Origin: Delphinus delphis
Taxonomy: Eukaryota; Chordata; Mammalia; Artiodactyla; Delphinidae
Direction: 5' to 3'
DNA: 64,000 nucleotides
Assembly (NCBI RefSeq): GCF_949987515.2
Contig: NC_082688.1
Location: 107,673,893-107,737,892 of the forward strand
The translations under genes and the position numbers were made by a program. Shown in pieces: positions 36,388-48,852 of this stretch; within the stretch, counting starts at the first letter, position 1; each line of letters begins with the position of its first letter. Under the pieces are notes generated by a model, which was not told where the DNA came from, did no database searches, and worked only from the letters and a program-made list of their open reading frames with translations.

Positions 36388-36915
36388 AAAAGAGGAGATT
36401 AATGACAAAGCATAACTTAAGAGATGGGTGGGAATGTGCTAGGAGCGTGGCTGGAAGGATAAGACTTGGCAGGAGGATTGACACTTATTCTTCTGAAGAA
36501 GAAGGAAAAGAGGAAAAATACATATATATTTATAGGTATATGGTTGCTTATTGAGTGAGGTGGGTGGGAATAGGTGCAAAGGTAAATGATTCAAGACCCT
36601 CTGACGTTTATTTTTTTCTGGAGCAGAAACCAGATCACCTGCTGAGAGTAGGACAGGCTCTGGTGGGTGGTGAGGTCAAATAGCATCTGAAGTGAAAGGA
36701 AGGACCTAATTTCTACCCTCAGCTTGCTTGCAGGATTGTGTGATACTCTCCAGTGGCTTTCAGAAGCCCAGGAGTAGAAGCAGCTCTGTGGCTGACTTTT
36801 CTTCTGTGTAGTGTGATAGAAGAAAAAAAATAACAATTAGTGTCCTAGAAAAAAATTGTTTGATGTGATGTCATTTGGGTCATAGATATTACCCAGGAAG
36901 ATGAAAGGTTAATGT
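36388..36915. other. No gene recognised
   Basis: Unassigned sequence. Confidence 0.35.
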
Positions 36916-36916
36916 T

Positions 36917-37332
36917 TGTCATGGGTTAAACTGTGCAAAGATGCTGGAGTCCTAACCTCCAGTGCCTGTGAATGTGACCTTATTTGGAAATAGGGTCCCT
37001 GCAGATGATCGAGTTAAGGTGGGTCCTGATCCAATACGACTGTGTCCTCAAAAGTGGGCAGAATTGGACACAGGCACAGACACATATGGAGGGAAGACAA
37101 TGTGAAGACACAGGGAGAACACCATCTCCAAGCCATGGAATGCCAGGGGCTACTGGAAGCTAGGAGGGAGACTTGGAACAGATCCTGCCTTCACAAGCCT
37201 CAGAAGGAAACAACCCTGAAGACAGCTTGATTTCAGACTTCTAGCGTCCAGAACTGTGAGACAATACATTTCTGTTGTTTAAGCCCCCCAGGTTGTAGTG
37301 CTTTATTATGGCGGCCCTAGGGAATTAATGCA
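36917..37332 (+). mobile_element. MLT1-type MaLR solo LTR
   Basis: Full-length pattern: 'tgtcatgggttaaactgtgc', 'gaatgtgaccttatttggaa', 'ccagaactgtgagacaatac' and 'tttctgttgtttaagccccc', ending 'ggccctagggaattaatgca'. No internal region. Confidence 0.93.
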
Positions 37333-37900
37333 GTGCCCTAGAAAAAAATTTGGGTTTGGTTGATGTGATGTCATATACATGTGATGTGCATGGTGCATGC
37401 TCTCATTGAGCTTGTAGTCAAGTGGAGGGAGCAAATATTAAATCAAGAAAAACATAAGTATGCTAACAATGGAAAAGGATCCTGTGATAAAAATTAACGA
37501 GGGAGAATATGATTTAGGTGTGGAGCATTCAGGAAAATTTATTCTGTGGAAAAGACCGAGAATATCTCTTTAAATGAGTACATGTTAGGTGAAGGTTGGG
37601 GGATGGCGATGGAGATTTCCAGGATGTGGAAATCTGGAAGGGGGTGTGTTTGAGAACAGTGAAGTCCAGGGGTTGGACCAAGGGGAGGGGGTGGGCAAAT
37701 GAGAGGAGTAGGGCTGGGGAGGTAGTCGGGGGCCAGTCGGGGAGCTTGGCGTCCATGTAAGCAGCTGGTACTTCAGCCCATTAGGAAGACGGTGAAAGGC
37801 TTTACGCGTGGCAAATGCATCCAGTTTCAGTGTTATAAAGGTCATTTTGATAACTACCTGAAGCAGGAATGATAAATACGTAAAAATGACACAGGAGGCC
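37333..37900 (+). repeat. Probable L2-type LINE fragment
   Basis: 'gctctcattgagcttgtagt', 'agtatgctaacaatgg' and 'taaaggtcattttgataact' follow the order of ancient L2 3' regions. Diverged. Confidence 0.45.
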
Positions 37901-39535
37901 GGTTAAGAGGCCAGTTACTCAGTCGAACGACAGATGGTGATACCTTGAGCTGCATGGTGGTCATGCAGATGGAGGGGTGGGTGGGAGTGAGCTGATTGGT
38001 GAGGTTTGTTGAGCAGTGCGGTGTGGGTGGGGTGAGGGAGAGGAGGTGTCAGATCATGTCTGGGATTGTTCTGGAAACTGCATGAGGCTGTTAGCAAATG
38101 CTCTTGCCTGTTCCATGGTGTGTGGAGCCTCAACAGATGCATAACCTCTGGTCACCAAAGGCTGCTGGGAAGCAGCATCCTCGAGGAGAGCCCAGCGTTT
38201 CACTGGAACGTAGAGGTGGAAGGGTGTGCTGGGGAGAAGGTATAAAGTAGAAGGAATTGGGGTTCTGGAGGGCACCGTGGTATGGAGTTGGAGGCCAAGG
38301 AGGATGGCTGAGAAGAGGAGATCAGGGCCAGATGAGGTGAAAGAATGCCTTTCTGGCTGTACTTGTTGCTTTGGTCTGGAAAGTGGTTCTCATGTCCCGA
38401 AGTGCACCCATGCTCTCTTGATCATTTCCCCAAACTCATGTCTTTCACCTTTTCTGTACTGAATGATTGTTTTGTAGTTGTTTTTGGGTCTTCCACAGCT
38501 CTGTAAGGGCAGTCACATCACAGGCTTCCTGAAGCTGGTAAGCACGAGGCCACCAAAGTGATACACGTGCAGGTGAGTTTTCATGAGGCGTCAAGCGCGT
38601 GGGGCAGAGTGGTGGAAGGGTGGCTTGCTGCCCCGGCTCCGCTGCTCTCTATTTGGAGGAGCTGCGTCTCTACGGCCTGTCTTAGGGGTGAGAGAAGTGA
38701 TGTCTGGAGAGGCAGAGCAGTGCTGTGTTGAAAGCTCATCAAGCCGAGTCCAGATCTGAACCCGGATTGCCTGATTCTGGGTTCCATGTTCTCTATAAAG
38801 GTCAGATAGAGGTTTCCTTAAGCTTAAAACACGTTGAAAACCGTCAGGTAAACTGTCAAGTGCTCTGACCTTCAGTCCCTCAAAGCAAGAGTTCTAACAC
38901 GAATTCTCTGTAGATCTCGCTTTGCCCAGCATGGGAGACTCATGTTGATGGTGTTGTAGGGCTTTGCCCTGCCCTCTGGGAAGCTCTGATTTCCCTAGAA
39001 CTGGGCTGGAGCATGCTTTAATTCTTCTGTATGCAGGGGTCACGTTAAGTTGTGTTGCTGTCATTTATTATCCGTATAAACTTGAGCAAGTCATTTTTTC
39101 CACCTGAGCTTCGTGTTCTTTGCTTTTAAAATGGGAGAGTGATATCTACCTGGGGTTTCTATTTTTTCAGGGTGAGAGATTGCTGAAAACACTTTGTCAG
39201 CTAAATAAAGTAGCCTTACAGTTCTCTGCACACTGTAGGCATTTGTTAAATGGATGTACAGTGAAGATACAAGGAAGCCTACACAGCATCCTCCCAGGCC
39301 ATCAGGGCCGTTCCCACGGTGAGAATGCAGTTTGCAAGTGACGCTCAGGAAGTCTATTTTAATGGTGAGACATCATGTTCCAAGTCAGACTTTTAGTTTA
39401 TTGAACTGCTCAGTGGAGCAAGCAGATGTTCCTGTTCCTAAAAGGTTCACTAGTCACGCAGCTCCCTGTGTCTCGAGAGCTACATAGAGAGTCTCTCCCC
39501 TGCTGTCAGCTGTCTCTTTGCTGATTGGTTCAGCT
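37901..39535. other. DEFB135 upstream region, no other gene recognised
   Basis: No exon recognised. An inverted CCAAT-type word (gattggtt, about 39522-39529) lies just upstream of the DEFB135 start. No clear TATA box. Confidence 0.35.
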
Positions 39536-41394
39536 ATGAGGAGCTCACTCTTGGTCCTTGTGGTCCTAGTCTTGCCTCTCCTGTGTCCCACCAGGTAAAA
39601 CGGAATCCCCTCCCTGTGGCATTATGAACAGTTAAGGGAAAGTGGGTATGAGGTCCTATAAGAGTGAGGAGGAAGCTGGACTTGGATGAAGGAAGTTGAA
39701 ACAGGGAGGGATGTGAGCAGAGATGTATGCTCCAGGCTGTTCAGGGGACGGAGATAAATGCTCAGGACACACAGTAGTTTCAAAGAAGAAATTGGTTCTG
39801 GATTTTGGTCTGGGGAATCTGTGAAGTTTGCAGGGAAAGTTGGACTGATGGTATTGGCAGTGCAAAAGTGTGAGACCTTTAGAGGACAGGTAGGCTTTGG
39901 GAGTGGGAAGGGGGCTGTTCCTTTAGGACTCTTAGAACTTGCACTCCCAAGTCAGTTACCTGGATTATTTTTTCACACGTGTTTAGAAACCAAGGCAGAC
40001 TTTACGCTGAGCAGCATCAACAGAGAGAGCAAGTTGTTCCAGGGTGTTAGCTCAAAGCACGATGGGATCCTATGGAACATCAGTGAGGGGGTCAGAATTT
40101 ATGCCCTCTGGACAGAAACCAGCAACTTGACACTGCTGAAGAGGGTCCACTTAAGTCACTGAAGTGGACGTTCTCAGACTTTGCTTGTGGTTTGCTAAAG
40201 TCTGCAGAAAGCTTTTACCCTTTGCCCCGAAGCTTCATATTTTAAAGGTATCACTTAAGGGCCAAAGGTGAGGTATTCAAAGGGCAGGTGAGGATTGTGT
40301 TGAGATTTCTGCCACTGTCCTGGATGGCAGGACCTCTGGACACATGGTGTCTCCACTGGACTCCTTTGTCCTCCGAGAGGTACTCCAGGGCTAATGGGCA
40401 TGTGAAAGGCACATTTGCTTGCCGGTGGCCTTTGGTCGTACCACGTTGATTACTCTCACACCCATGGGCCAGCTGGGTGGAGAGACTGATAAGGCTTAGC
40501 ACAGAAGAGTGGGTCGTTCAGTAAGGTGACTCAGAGCCACCTTCACCCTCTTAAACTGCCTGCCTTACCACTCCTCCCTGACCCCTCAGCTTCCAGAGGC
40601 ACCCCAGTCTTAAGGTTAGGAAAAATACTAGCAATTGATTTAGATACATGTTTCAGGTATTTCAAACCATTTCACACTCGTTACCCCACGGGATGCTTTC
40701 AACTAACCTGTGAGTAAGCCTAGGCAGGTAGTCAGGCACGGAGCAAAAAGTCCAATAGAATGTTATTGGGAAGGCAGGCCTAGAACCATGGGCTTCTGTG
40801 ATTCTGTGTTAGTGATCTTTCCTTCTTCAAGCCGACACTTGGTAATCTCAGACTGCCTTGCTACTATCCTAGACCCTGCATGTCTCCTGGTATGGGGCCT
40901 CGACAGACTCCTTGGTCTACTCTGAGGTGTAAATGTTTCTTCCATAACAAGCACTCCCAAGCGAATCTGCTGGGCCCTGTTTGCCTGTACATAGTTGTTT
41001 AGTGATTCATGTGAGTCAGGACCATGGGAACTAAGGATTCATAATAGGGTCTGTGGAAAATAACTGAAGAGCAACTGAAAAAGGGGCCCTCAGCTGTAAC
41101 ATGACTGGGGTCTTTGGATCCTGTCCAGTCTACCGTTAAAAAGTTGTAAAGTGTAGCCTTCCATCTAATTTATCCATAGCTTGATGACCCTGCAAGCACT
41201 GTGCATTTATTTTTGTTTTTGTTGGCAGAAGTGGACCGAATGCGTACATGAGAAGATTGTTTAATACATGCTGGCGAACAAAAGGTGTTTGCAAGAGATC
41301 ATGTGCAAAGGGTGAAATATTTCATTCTTTCTGTGAAGTGGCAGTTCTGTGCTGCATTAACAAAAAGTATTTGCCTGTAATGGTTGGGAAATAG
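39536..41394 (+). CDS. DEFB135: Beta-defensin 135, two coding exons
   Basis: Secreted cationic antimicrobial-type peptide of the beta-defensin family. Exon 1 (39536-39594) encodes the signal peptide MRSSLLVLVVLVLPLLCPT and ends at a GTAAAA donor in phase 2. Exon 2 (41229-41394) follows a strong polypyrimidine acceptor (tttttgttttt...ggcag). The split codon AG+A gives Arg, continuing RSGPNAYMRRLFNTCWRTKG. Cysteine spacing is 6, 3, 9, 5, 0 and the end is NKKYLPVMVGK. Human DEFB135 has the same frame of features (GRSGPN..., CCVNPKYLP...), from memory. The predicted length is 74 residues against 77 in human. No disabling change is seen. The intron is 1634 bases. An attaaa signal at 41438-41443 lies about 45 bases past the stop. 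It is divergent to DEFB136, as at human 8p23.1. Confidence 0.93.
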
Positions 41395-41437
41395 TTATAT
41401 ATGAGGCCCCTGCTGACTTCCTCAGATGTACCATCCC

Positions 41438-41443
41438 ATTAAA
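41438..41443 (+). terminator. Poly(A) signal AUUAAA of DEFB135
   Basis: attaaa 44-49 bases after the DEFB135 stop codon. Sequence match only. Confidence 0.5.
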
Positions 41444-41529
41444 ATGATGGCTTTAGCTGATGTTTTTGTGTTGGCTGTGTTTCTCTTTATTTAGAGGCGT
41501 TCATTGTCTCTCCCATGGAAATAATCATA

Positions 41530-42330
41530 TAATCAGAATAGTGTAAAAATCATAAGTGAACCTCATAATGAATTTCACAAATTTAGCACGTCCATGTAAC
41601 CTGAACCCAGATGAAAAAAAGAATGTAATAATATTCCAGTCACTACGAGTCACTACTCCACAAAAGACTGTCCGTAGCCTGACTTCTAACAGCAGGAGTT
41701 CTGCCACCTGTTTTTGAACTTTATATAAATGGAATCACACAGTAGGTACTCCTTTGTATCTGGCTCCTTCTGGTCTACATTATTTCAATGACATTTATCC
41801 TTATTGTTTGATGTAACTGTAATTTATTCATTCTCCATGTTGTATAATACTACATTGGAGAATAGGCCACAGTGTATTTGAAAATTGTAATATAGATGGT
41901 CATTTGTGTAGTTTTCAGGTCTTGGCTCTTTGAAATAGCGCTGTGATGAACATTCTTGTGGATGCTTTTTAAGGCTTATATGCAAGCATTTCTGTGGGTA
42001 TATACCCAGGAATGGAATTTCCTGTCATAGGCTGTACATGTATTCACTTTTAGTAGATATGGCCAAATTGTTTTCCAAATTGGTTGTACCAATTTACAAC
42101 TCCCATCCAGTGTCTGAGAGTTCTTGTTGCTTTACATCCTTTTCCACAACTATTATTATCTTCCCCTTTTTTCCATCTAGGAGGTATATCGTAATGGCAT
42201 ATGCATTTCACTGACGGCTAATGAAACTGAACCCCTTTTCACTTGTTTATTGGCCATTTAGATAATCCTTTTTTGGCGATGTACTGTTCAAGACTTTCAT
42301 CTATTTTTCTACTGGATTGTCTTAACTTTT
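41530..42330 (-). mobile_element. Old L1M-type fragment
   Basis: Antisense diverged L1: 'aactttatataaatggaatcacacagtag', 'gctgtgatgaacattcttgt', 'gggtatatacccaggaatgg' and 'tttccaaattggttgtacca'. Confidence 0.75.
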
Positions 42331-43490
42331 TCTACTTGGGAACCTCCTAAGGAACACTCATTATTTGACATTGGCAATAATAAAGTGAAATTCGTATTGA
42401 AAATATTGATGTTTAAATATGGAGTACGTTATAGTTTACAAGGCACAGTTACAGAAATTTTGTACTGTTTAGTATGACCAGGCCATCAAAATGTTTTAGT
42501 TCTTAAGTATTTTTAAATTTCATTAACCTAAGCAAGACAAATCACTTGAGTTAATGACACTTCAACCCCCTTCTTTTTTGAGTAGCTTTTAGGAGGAATT
42601 AAGTCGATGAGAGAGAGGCAGTGCTCCCAGCATGACGGGGAGCTGTAAACAAACCTGCCGTGACGGGTGAAGTACCCATCCTGAGCAGATTGCATCGTAA
42701 GACTGAGCTAGGACTAGACTCTTTTGGCTCTTCTGAGAAAAGGACAAAGGTGATTATATGCACAGCCAAATCATCTTTCAGTGTCATTAACATCATTCCT
42801 ACTGTCAGCTACATTCCTCTTGAGAGTGTCCTGCTCAGATGGGGAGAGTAAGTAGTACGGGTGGTTCCTTCCTTATCTGCTACAACCAATAAACAGGGCC
42901 CTTTCTTCTTCTTCTCTGTCTCTTCCTCCCCTTCCCCTTGCCCTTCTCGTTCTTCTTTCAGTGTTTACTGTTGTTTGCTCATGTCATCCATATGTGTTTG
43001 TGGAATAGGCTAGCCTGCATTTTTCTGCCAATAGCATCTGTGATACATGAGTTTCCTCAGGCCTCTGAATAGTGATGGAGCTAAGATTGTGCTGGGTTGT
43101 GCTTCCTCATCTTGTCCACCTCACGTCACTCCTTACTGCTGAGAAACCTTGGATGTGTCTTATGTGACCTCCCCAAAAATTCTTTTCTGCTTTTCTTGTT
43201 GGGGTGTCTGCTACTGGAAATTTGACTGGAAGGTGGCATCTTCCCTTTGTAGCTGCCACTGGGATTGTTGCTGTCCTAGTCATACTGATGTCTCTCAATA
43301 TTTTGGGTGACATCAAAAGAAAGGGCTGCCACATTCCCTGTAGGCTTCACTGAGCCCACCTCATGCTATGATCCATATTGAGATAGGGTAAATATTCCTG
43401 TTCTGTTTTTTTTTAATCACCTGAGTATCAAATCAATGCTGCTCATGGTCTCAGGTCTCATAGAGAGCCCTGTTGATAGCATTATTTTTA
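42331..43490. other. No gene recognised
   Basis: A CT-rich run lies at 42903-42960. I checked both strands for a beta-defensin cysteine pattern and found none. Confidence 0.35.
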
Positions 43491-43946
43491 AAAATTAAAT
43501 TTATTTTTACTAAAAAATCCCCAGCTCACTCATTTTTCCCACCCACCCTACCCCCAACCTGTTGCAACCACCAGTCTGTTCTCTGTATCCATGAGCTTGT
43601 TTTTGTTTTTGTTTTTTTTTAAGATTGCACATATAAGAGAGATTATACGATAATTTGTCTCTCTTTGAATTATTTCACGTAGCATAATGCCCTTGAGGTC
43701 CATTTTGTCACAAATAATGTTTTGTTCTTCTCTATGCCCGACTAATATTTCACCGTATGTACATGATACATTTTCTTTATCCATTCATCCATCAGTGGAT
43801 ACTTAGGTTGTTTGCATAGCTTGGCCTTTGTAAATAATGCATCAGGAAACCTGGAGGTTCATATATATTTTTGCATGAGTGTTTTTGTTTTCTTCTGGTA
43901 GGTGCTCAAAAGTGGAATTGCGAGATCACATGGTAGTTCTACTTTT

Positions 43947-43953
<7 letters not shown>

Positions 43954-43979
<26 letters not shown>

Positions 43980-44168
43980 GGTACGTGGGCCTCTCACTGT
44001 TGTGGCCTCGCCCGTTGCGGAGCACAGGCTCCGGATGCACAGGCTCAGCAGCCATGGCTCACGGGCCTAGCCGCTCCATGGCATGTGGGATCTTCCCAGA
44101 CCAGGGCACGAACCCGTGTCCCCTGCATCGGCAGGTGGACTCTCAACCACTGCGCCACCAGGGAAGCC
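43954..44168 (-). mobile_element. CHR SINE in L1, long T-run
   Basis: Ends 'ccactgcgccaccagggaag'. Flanked by ctacttttaattttt (43939-43953) and ctatttttaattttt (44169-44183). The T-run, which is the A-tail on minus, is about 27 bases long. Confidence 0.95.
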
Positions 44169-45189
44169 CTATTTTTAATTTTTTGAGGAATCTGTGTACA
44201 GTTCTCCATAGTTGTTTTGTCAAGGTCCATTCCCACCAACACTGCAGAAGGCTCCTTTTTCTCCCCAGCCTTGCCAGCACTTGTTATTTCTTGTCTTTTT
44301 GATGACAGTCATTGTAACAGGTGTGAGGTGAGATCTCATTGTTTTGATTTGCATTTCCCTGATGGTTAGTGATGTTGAGGATCTTTTCATGTACCTGTAG
44401 GCCTTCTGTATGTCTTCTTTGGAGAAATGTCTATTCAGATATTCTGCTCATTTTGAAATTGGATGGTTTGTTTTTTGCTTTTGAGTTGTAAGAGTTCTTT
44501 ATATATTTTGGATGTTGGCCCCTATCAGATATGATTTGCAATTATTTTCTTCTATTCAGTATGTTACCTTTTCATTTTGTTGATGGTTTCCTTTGCTGTG
44601 TAAAAGGTTTTTAGTTTGATGTAGTCCCACTTGTTTATTTTTGCTTTTGCTTTTGGTGTCAGATTAAGAAACTCATGGCCAAGACCAATGTCAAAGAGAT
44701 TATCGCCTGTGTTCACTTCTAAGAGTTTTATGGTTTCAATTCTTACATTAAAGTCTTTAATCCATTTTGAGTTAATTTTTTTGTATGGGGTAAGATAGTG
44801 GGCCAGTTTCATTCTTTTGCATGTGGCTGTCCAATTTACCCAACACCATTTATTGAAGAGATCGTCCTTTCCCCATTGTATATTCTTGGCTCTGTTGTTG
44901 TAAGTTAATTGACCTTATATGCATGAGTTTATTTTTGGGCTCTCTATTCTGTTCCATTGATCTGTGTATCTGTTTATATGCCAATGAAATAATCTTTTAT
45001 TTACTGTAGCTTTGTAATATAGTTTAAAATCAAGGAACTTGATGCCTCCAGCTTTGTTCTTTTTTTCTCAAGATGGTTACTTAGGGTCTTTTGTGGTTCC
45101 ATACACATTTTAGGATTGCTTATTCTGTTTCACTGAAAAATGCCATTTGAATTTTGATGTTGATTGCATTGGGTAGTATGGACATTTTA

Positions 45190-45496
45190 AAACATATTAA
45201 ATAAATAAATAAATAAATTAATTTTGGTTGTGTTGAGTTTTAGTTGCCGCACGCAGGATGTACGTTGTGGTGCTTGGACTTCTGTCTAGTTGTGGTGCGT
45301 GGGCTCCAGAGCGTGGGGGCTCTGTAGTTTGCGGCACGTGGTCTCTCTCGTTGAGGCGCCCGAGCTCAATAGTTGTGGCATGTGGGCTTAGTTGCCCCAC
45401 GGCATGTGGGATCTTAGTTCCCCAACTGGGGATTGAACCTGCATCCCCTGCATTGGAAGGTGGATTCTTTACCAATGGCTCACCAGGGAAGTCCCC
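45190..45496 (-). mobile_element. CHR-family SINE with perfect 16-bp duplication
   Basis: Minus-strand SINE with an (AAAT)n-type tail at 45195-45220. The word tagtatggacatttta flanks it at 45174-45189 and 45497-45512. Confidence 0.95.
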
Positions 45497-46440
45497 TAGT
45501 ATGGACATTTTAGCAATATTAATTCTTGTAATCCATGAGCACAGAATATCTTTCCATTTTTTTGTGTATTCTTAAGTTTCTTTCATCAGTGTCTTGTAGT
45601 TTTCATTATATAGGTCTTTCAACTCCTTGGTGAAATTTATTCCTAGGTATTTTATTTTATTTTTTGATGCAGTTGTAAATGGGATTGTTTTTTAAATTTC
45701 TCTTCTGTATAGTTCATTATCAGCATAAAGGAATGCAACCAATTTGTGTATATTGATTTTTTTATACCTTACATATTTACTGAGTTTATTTATTAGTTTT
45801 AGAAGTTTTTTTGTAATTCTTAATTTTATTTAAAAAAATTTTTATTTTATATTGGAGTATAGTTGATTAACCATGTTGTACTAGTTTCAGATGTATAGCA
45901 AAGTGATTCAGTTATACATATACATGTATCTATTCTTCTTCAAATTCTTTTCCCGTTTAGATTGTTACATAATATTGAGCAGAGTTCCCTATGCTAAACA
46001 TTAGGTCCTTGTTGGTTATCCATTTTAAATATAGCAGTGTGTAGATGTCAATCCCAAACTCCTTTGGTGGACTCTTTGGAGTTTTCTATATGTGATATTT
46101 ATATTACGTTGTCTGCAAATAGTGGCAGTTTTACTTCTTCCTTTCCAATTTGGATGCCTTTCGTTTCTTTTTCTTGCATAATGAACTCTGGCCAGTACTT
46201 CTAATATTACGTTGAATAAAAGTGACAAGGTTGGTCGTCTTTGTCTTGTTTCTGATCTTCGAGGAAAAGCTTTCAGCTTTTTACCATTGTCTCTGATGTT
46301 AGTTGTGGACTTGTCATAATGGCCTTTATTTTGTTGAGTTATGTTCCCTCTATACCCATTTTACTGAGAGTTTTTTTTATCATAAATGGATGTTGAGTTT
46401 TGTCAGATGCTTTTTCTGCAGGTACTGAGATGATCATATG

Positions 46441-46770
46441 ATTCCCTTTTGAAAACATCATTTACTGCTATTTCCAGAAACCTCTTTCCACACAGGACTA
46501 AGGCAGATATTAATGTGGCCTGGAAGGAAAAGAGATACCATTCTATTGAGTCTGCATACCTCTCTCCTTCCAGGAATCTTTCTTTGCAAAAAGTTTTTTC
46601 CCTTTCCCCACATACAGCTGAACTTTTGCCAATAGATTAAGGCCAATATCATCCCTCCAACTCTGCACAAAGTACTTATTTCTATCCATGTAAAAAATAT
46701 ATCCACCAATCCAGCTGACTTTTTGATGCATTTCAAGTAAGTTACAAGCATCAGTACACTTGTCCTTAAG
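46441..46770. other. Unassigned between L1 fragments
   Basis: Open frames of 60-97 codons on both strands lack a recognisable family. I checked for a defensin second exon; the cysteine spacing does not fit. Confidence 0.35.
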
Positions 46771-47550
46771 AATTCAGAATGATATCGTTAGAGTTTAATA
46801 GTTTCTTTTTATGTTAAAAATTTTATATACCATGCAATGCACATGTCTTGTGTGCCATTCAAAGAGCTTTGACAAATGCATACACCTGTAGTCTGAACCT
46901 TATCAAGATGATATTTACATCACTCCAGAACGTTCCTTGATGTCCTTTTCCAGTTGATATCTACCACCAAGTTTCTGTTTTCTGAGCAGCAGCTGTTATG
47001 TTTTATATTAACCACAGGTTAGGTTTGCTTGTTCTAGAACTTCATACATATAGTGTCTAATTAGAGTGTGTACTGTGCTGTGTAAGGATTTTTCCTTCCT
47101 GAGGTAATATTTTTAGATCCTTCCATGATATTGCTTGTATCTCTAGTCCATTCCTTTTTATTGCTGAGGGGTATTCTGTTGTGTGACTTCACTGCAGTTT
47201 TTAATCCATTGTCTTCCTAATGCACATCTGGACTGTTTCCAGTTTTTGGCTATTGTGATTAAGCTACAGTGAACATTCTTGTGCTAATCTTTTTGTAAAG
47301 ATAAGCTTTTATTTCTCTTGGGTAAATTCTTATGAGTGGAGTTTCTCAGTCGTAAGTTAGTCTTAGGTTTAGTTTTCTTTGTAAACAACTTTATTAATAT
47401 ATAATTCACGTTCCAAAATGCCATAAAATTCACCCGTTTAAAGTGTACAATTCAGTGGTTTTTAATAGATTCACAGAGTTGTGCAGCCATCACCACAATC
47501 AGGTTTAGCATTCTTCTTTACCACTCCCCGGAAAACCTCTTGTAGCAGAG
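46771..47550 (-). mobile_element. Old L1M-type 3' fragments
   Basis: Includes 'caaagagctttgacaaatgc', 'gtgattaagctacagtgaac', 'aagcttttatttctcttggg' and a second L1ME-like 3' end beginning at about 47377 ('gtaaacaactttattaatat'). Confidence 0.75.
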
Positions 47551-47551
47551 T

Positions 47552-48852
47552 CACTCGTGTATCAGTGTGCTAGAGCTGCCACAGCAAAGTACCGCAAGCC
47601 AGGGGACATAGGTAACAGATATTCATTGTATCATAAGATCAAGATGTTAGCAGGGTTGGTTCCTTATGAAGGCTGTGAGAGAGAATCTGTTTTATGCCTC
47701 TCGCCTCGCTTCTGATTTGCTGGCATTCCTCGGCTAATGGAAGCACACCTAATCTCTTTAGCACTTGTTGTCCAGTTACACCCTTAGAGTTCTCTCCATA
47801 GCGTGCCTTCTCATTTTTTTTTTTTTTTCTCAATATGGGTAGGCAGAGAATTCTCCAGATCTTCAAGTTCTGGTTCTTTTTTTTTTTCTAAACAATTCTC
47901 TCTTTAATTTATTTCCTTCCGTTTGCATTTTAATATAAACAGTAAGGAGAAACCAGGCCATGCCTTCAACATTTTGCTTAGAAATTATCTCTGCTAAACA
48001 CCTGAGTTCATTATTTGCAAGTTCTAATTTTCATTTAACAACACAATTCAGCCAGATTCTCTGCCACTTTATGACAAGGATCTCCTTTCCTCCAGATTCT
48101 TGTTTTTCATTTCTGTCTGAGACCTCACCAGAACTGCATCCATCATTTCTAACCTTCTATTCGTGATGACATATGTATTCTTTAAGATGACTGAAGCCTT
48201 CTCTACAGATCTCCCCTTTTCTTTCTGAGCCCTCCCTAGAATATCCTTTAATGTTCATATTTCTACCAAGATTCTTCTCAAGGCAATCTAGACTCTCTTT
48301 GTCATGCACCTCAAAATTCTTCCAGTCTCTACTCATTACCCAGTTACAAAGCCATTTCCACATTTGTAGGTATTTGTTATAGCAACACCCCATTTTCCAG
48401 TAGCAAAACCTGTATTAGTGTGCTAAGGCTACAATGACAAAGTACTACAGGCTGGGTGGTTTAAACAACAGAAATTTATTGTTTCATTGTTCTGAAGGCT
48501 ATAAGTCTAACATCAGGATGTTGGCAGGGTTGGCTGGTTGTGAGGGCTTTGAGAATCTGTTCCTTTTCTCTCTCTCCTGTCTTCTGGGGTTTGTAGGAAA
48601 TTCTGGTGTTCCTTGGCTTGTAGGCCTCTGCCATCAGCTTCATACGGCATTCTTCTTGTGTGTATGTCTGTCTAAATTTCCCCTTTTTATAAGGACATCA
48701 GTCATATTGGATTAGGGCCCATCCTAATGACTTCATCTTAACTAATTATATCTGCAATTGATCTAATTCCAAATAAAGTCACATTTCGAGGTACTAGGAG
48801 TTAGGAGTTCATTATATGAAATTTTGGGGACATGAATTTAGCCCATAAGACT
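47552..48852 (-). mobile_element. MaLR element remnant: LTR-internal-LTR
   Basis: In minus orientation: 3' LTR about 47552-47870 (MLT1-like, 'gtgctagagctgccacagca'), internal sequence about 47880-48410 ('agccatttccacatttgtag', 'tgttatagcaacacccc'), and 5' LTR 48411-48852 ('tgtattagtgtgctaaggct' to 'atgaatttagcccataaga'). The internal part is short and full of stops; no functional retroviral gene remains. Confidence 0.8.

Larger units (their letters stand above)
43495..46440 (-). mobile_element. L1 mosaic, minus orientation, with nested L1 and two SINEs
   Basis: Antisense L1 from 3' UTR (43495) through ORF2-derived sequence ('gtcttcactgttt'-type decay). A second L1 3' UTR is inserted at about 45830-46060 ('tggagtatagttgattaacc', 'aagtgattcagttatacata'), after which ORF2-like sequence resumes. 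Interrupted by SINEs at 43954-44168 and 45190-45496. Confidence 0.8.

Noticed and set aside
46458..46751. 97-codon minus frame as a defensin second exon
   Set aside because: It has cysteines but not the 6-3-9-5-0 spacing, and no acceptor-framed leader fits.
48157..48393. 78-codon minus frame as a retroviral gag-like gene
   Set aside because: It lies in the MaLR interior, is short, and is broken on both sides.
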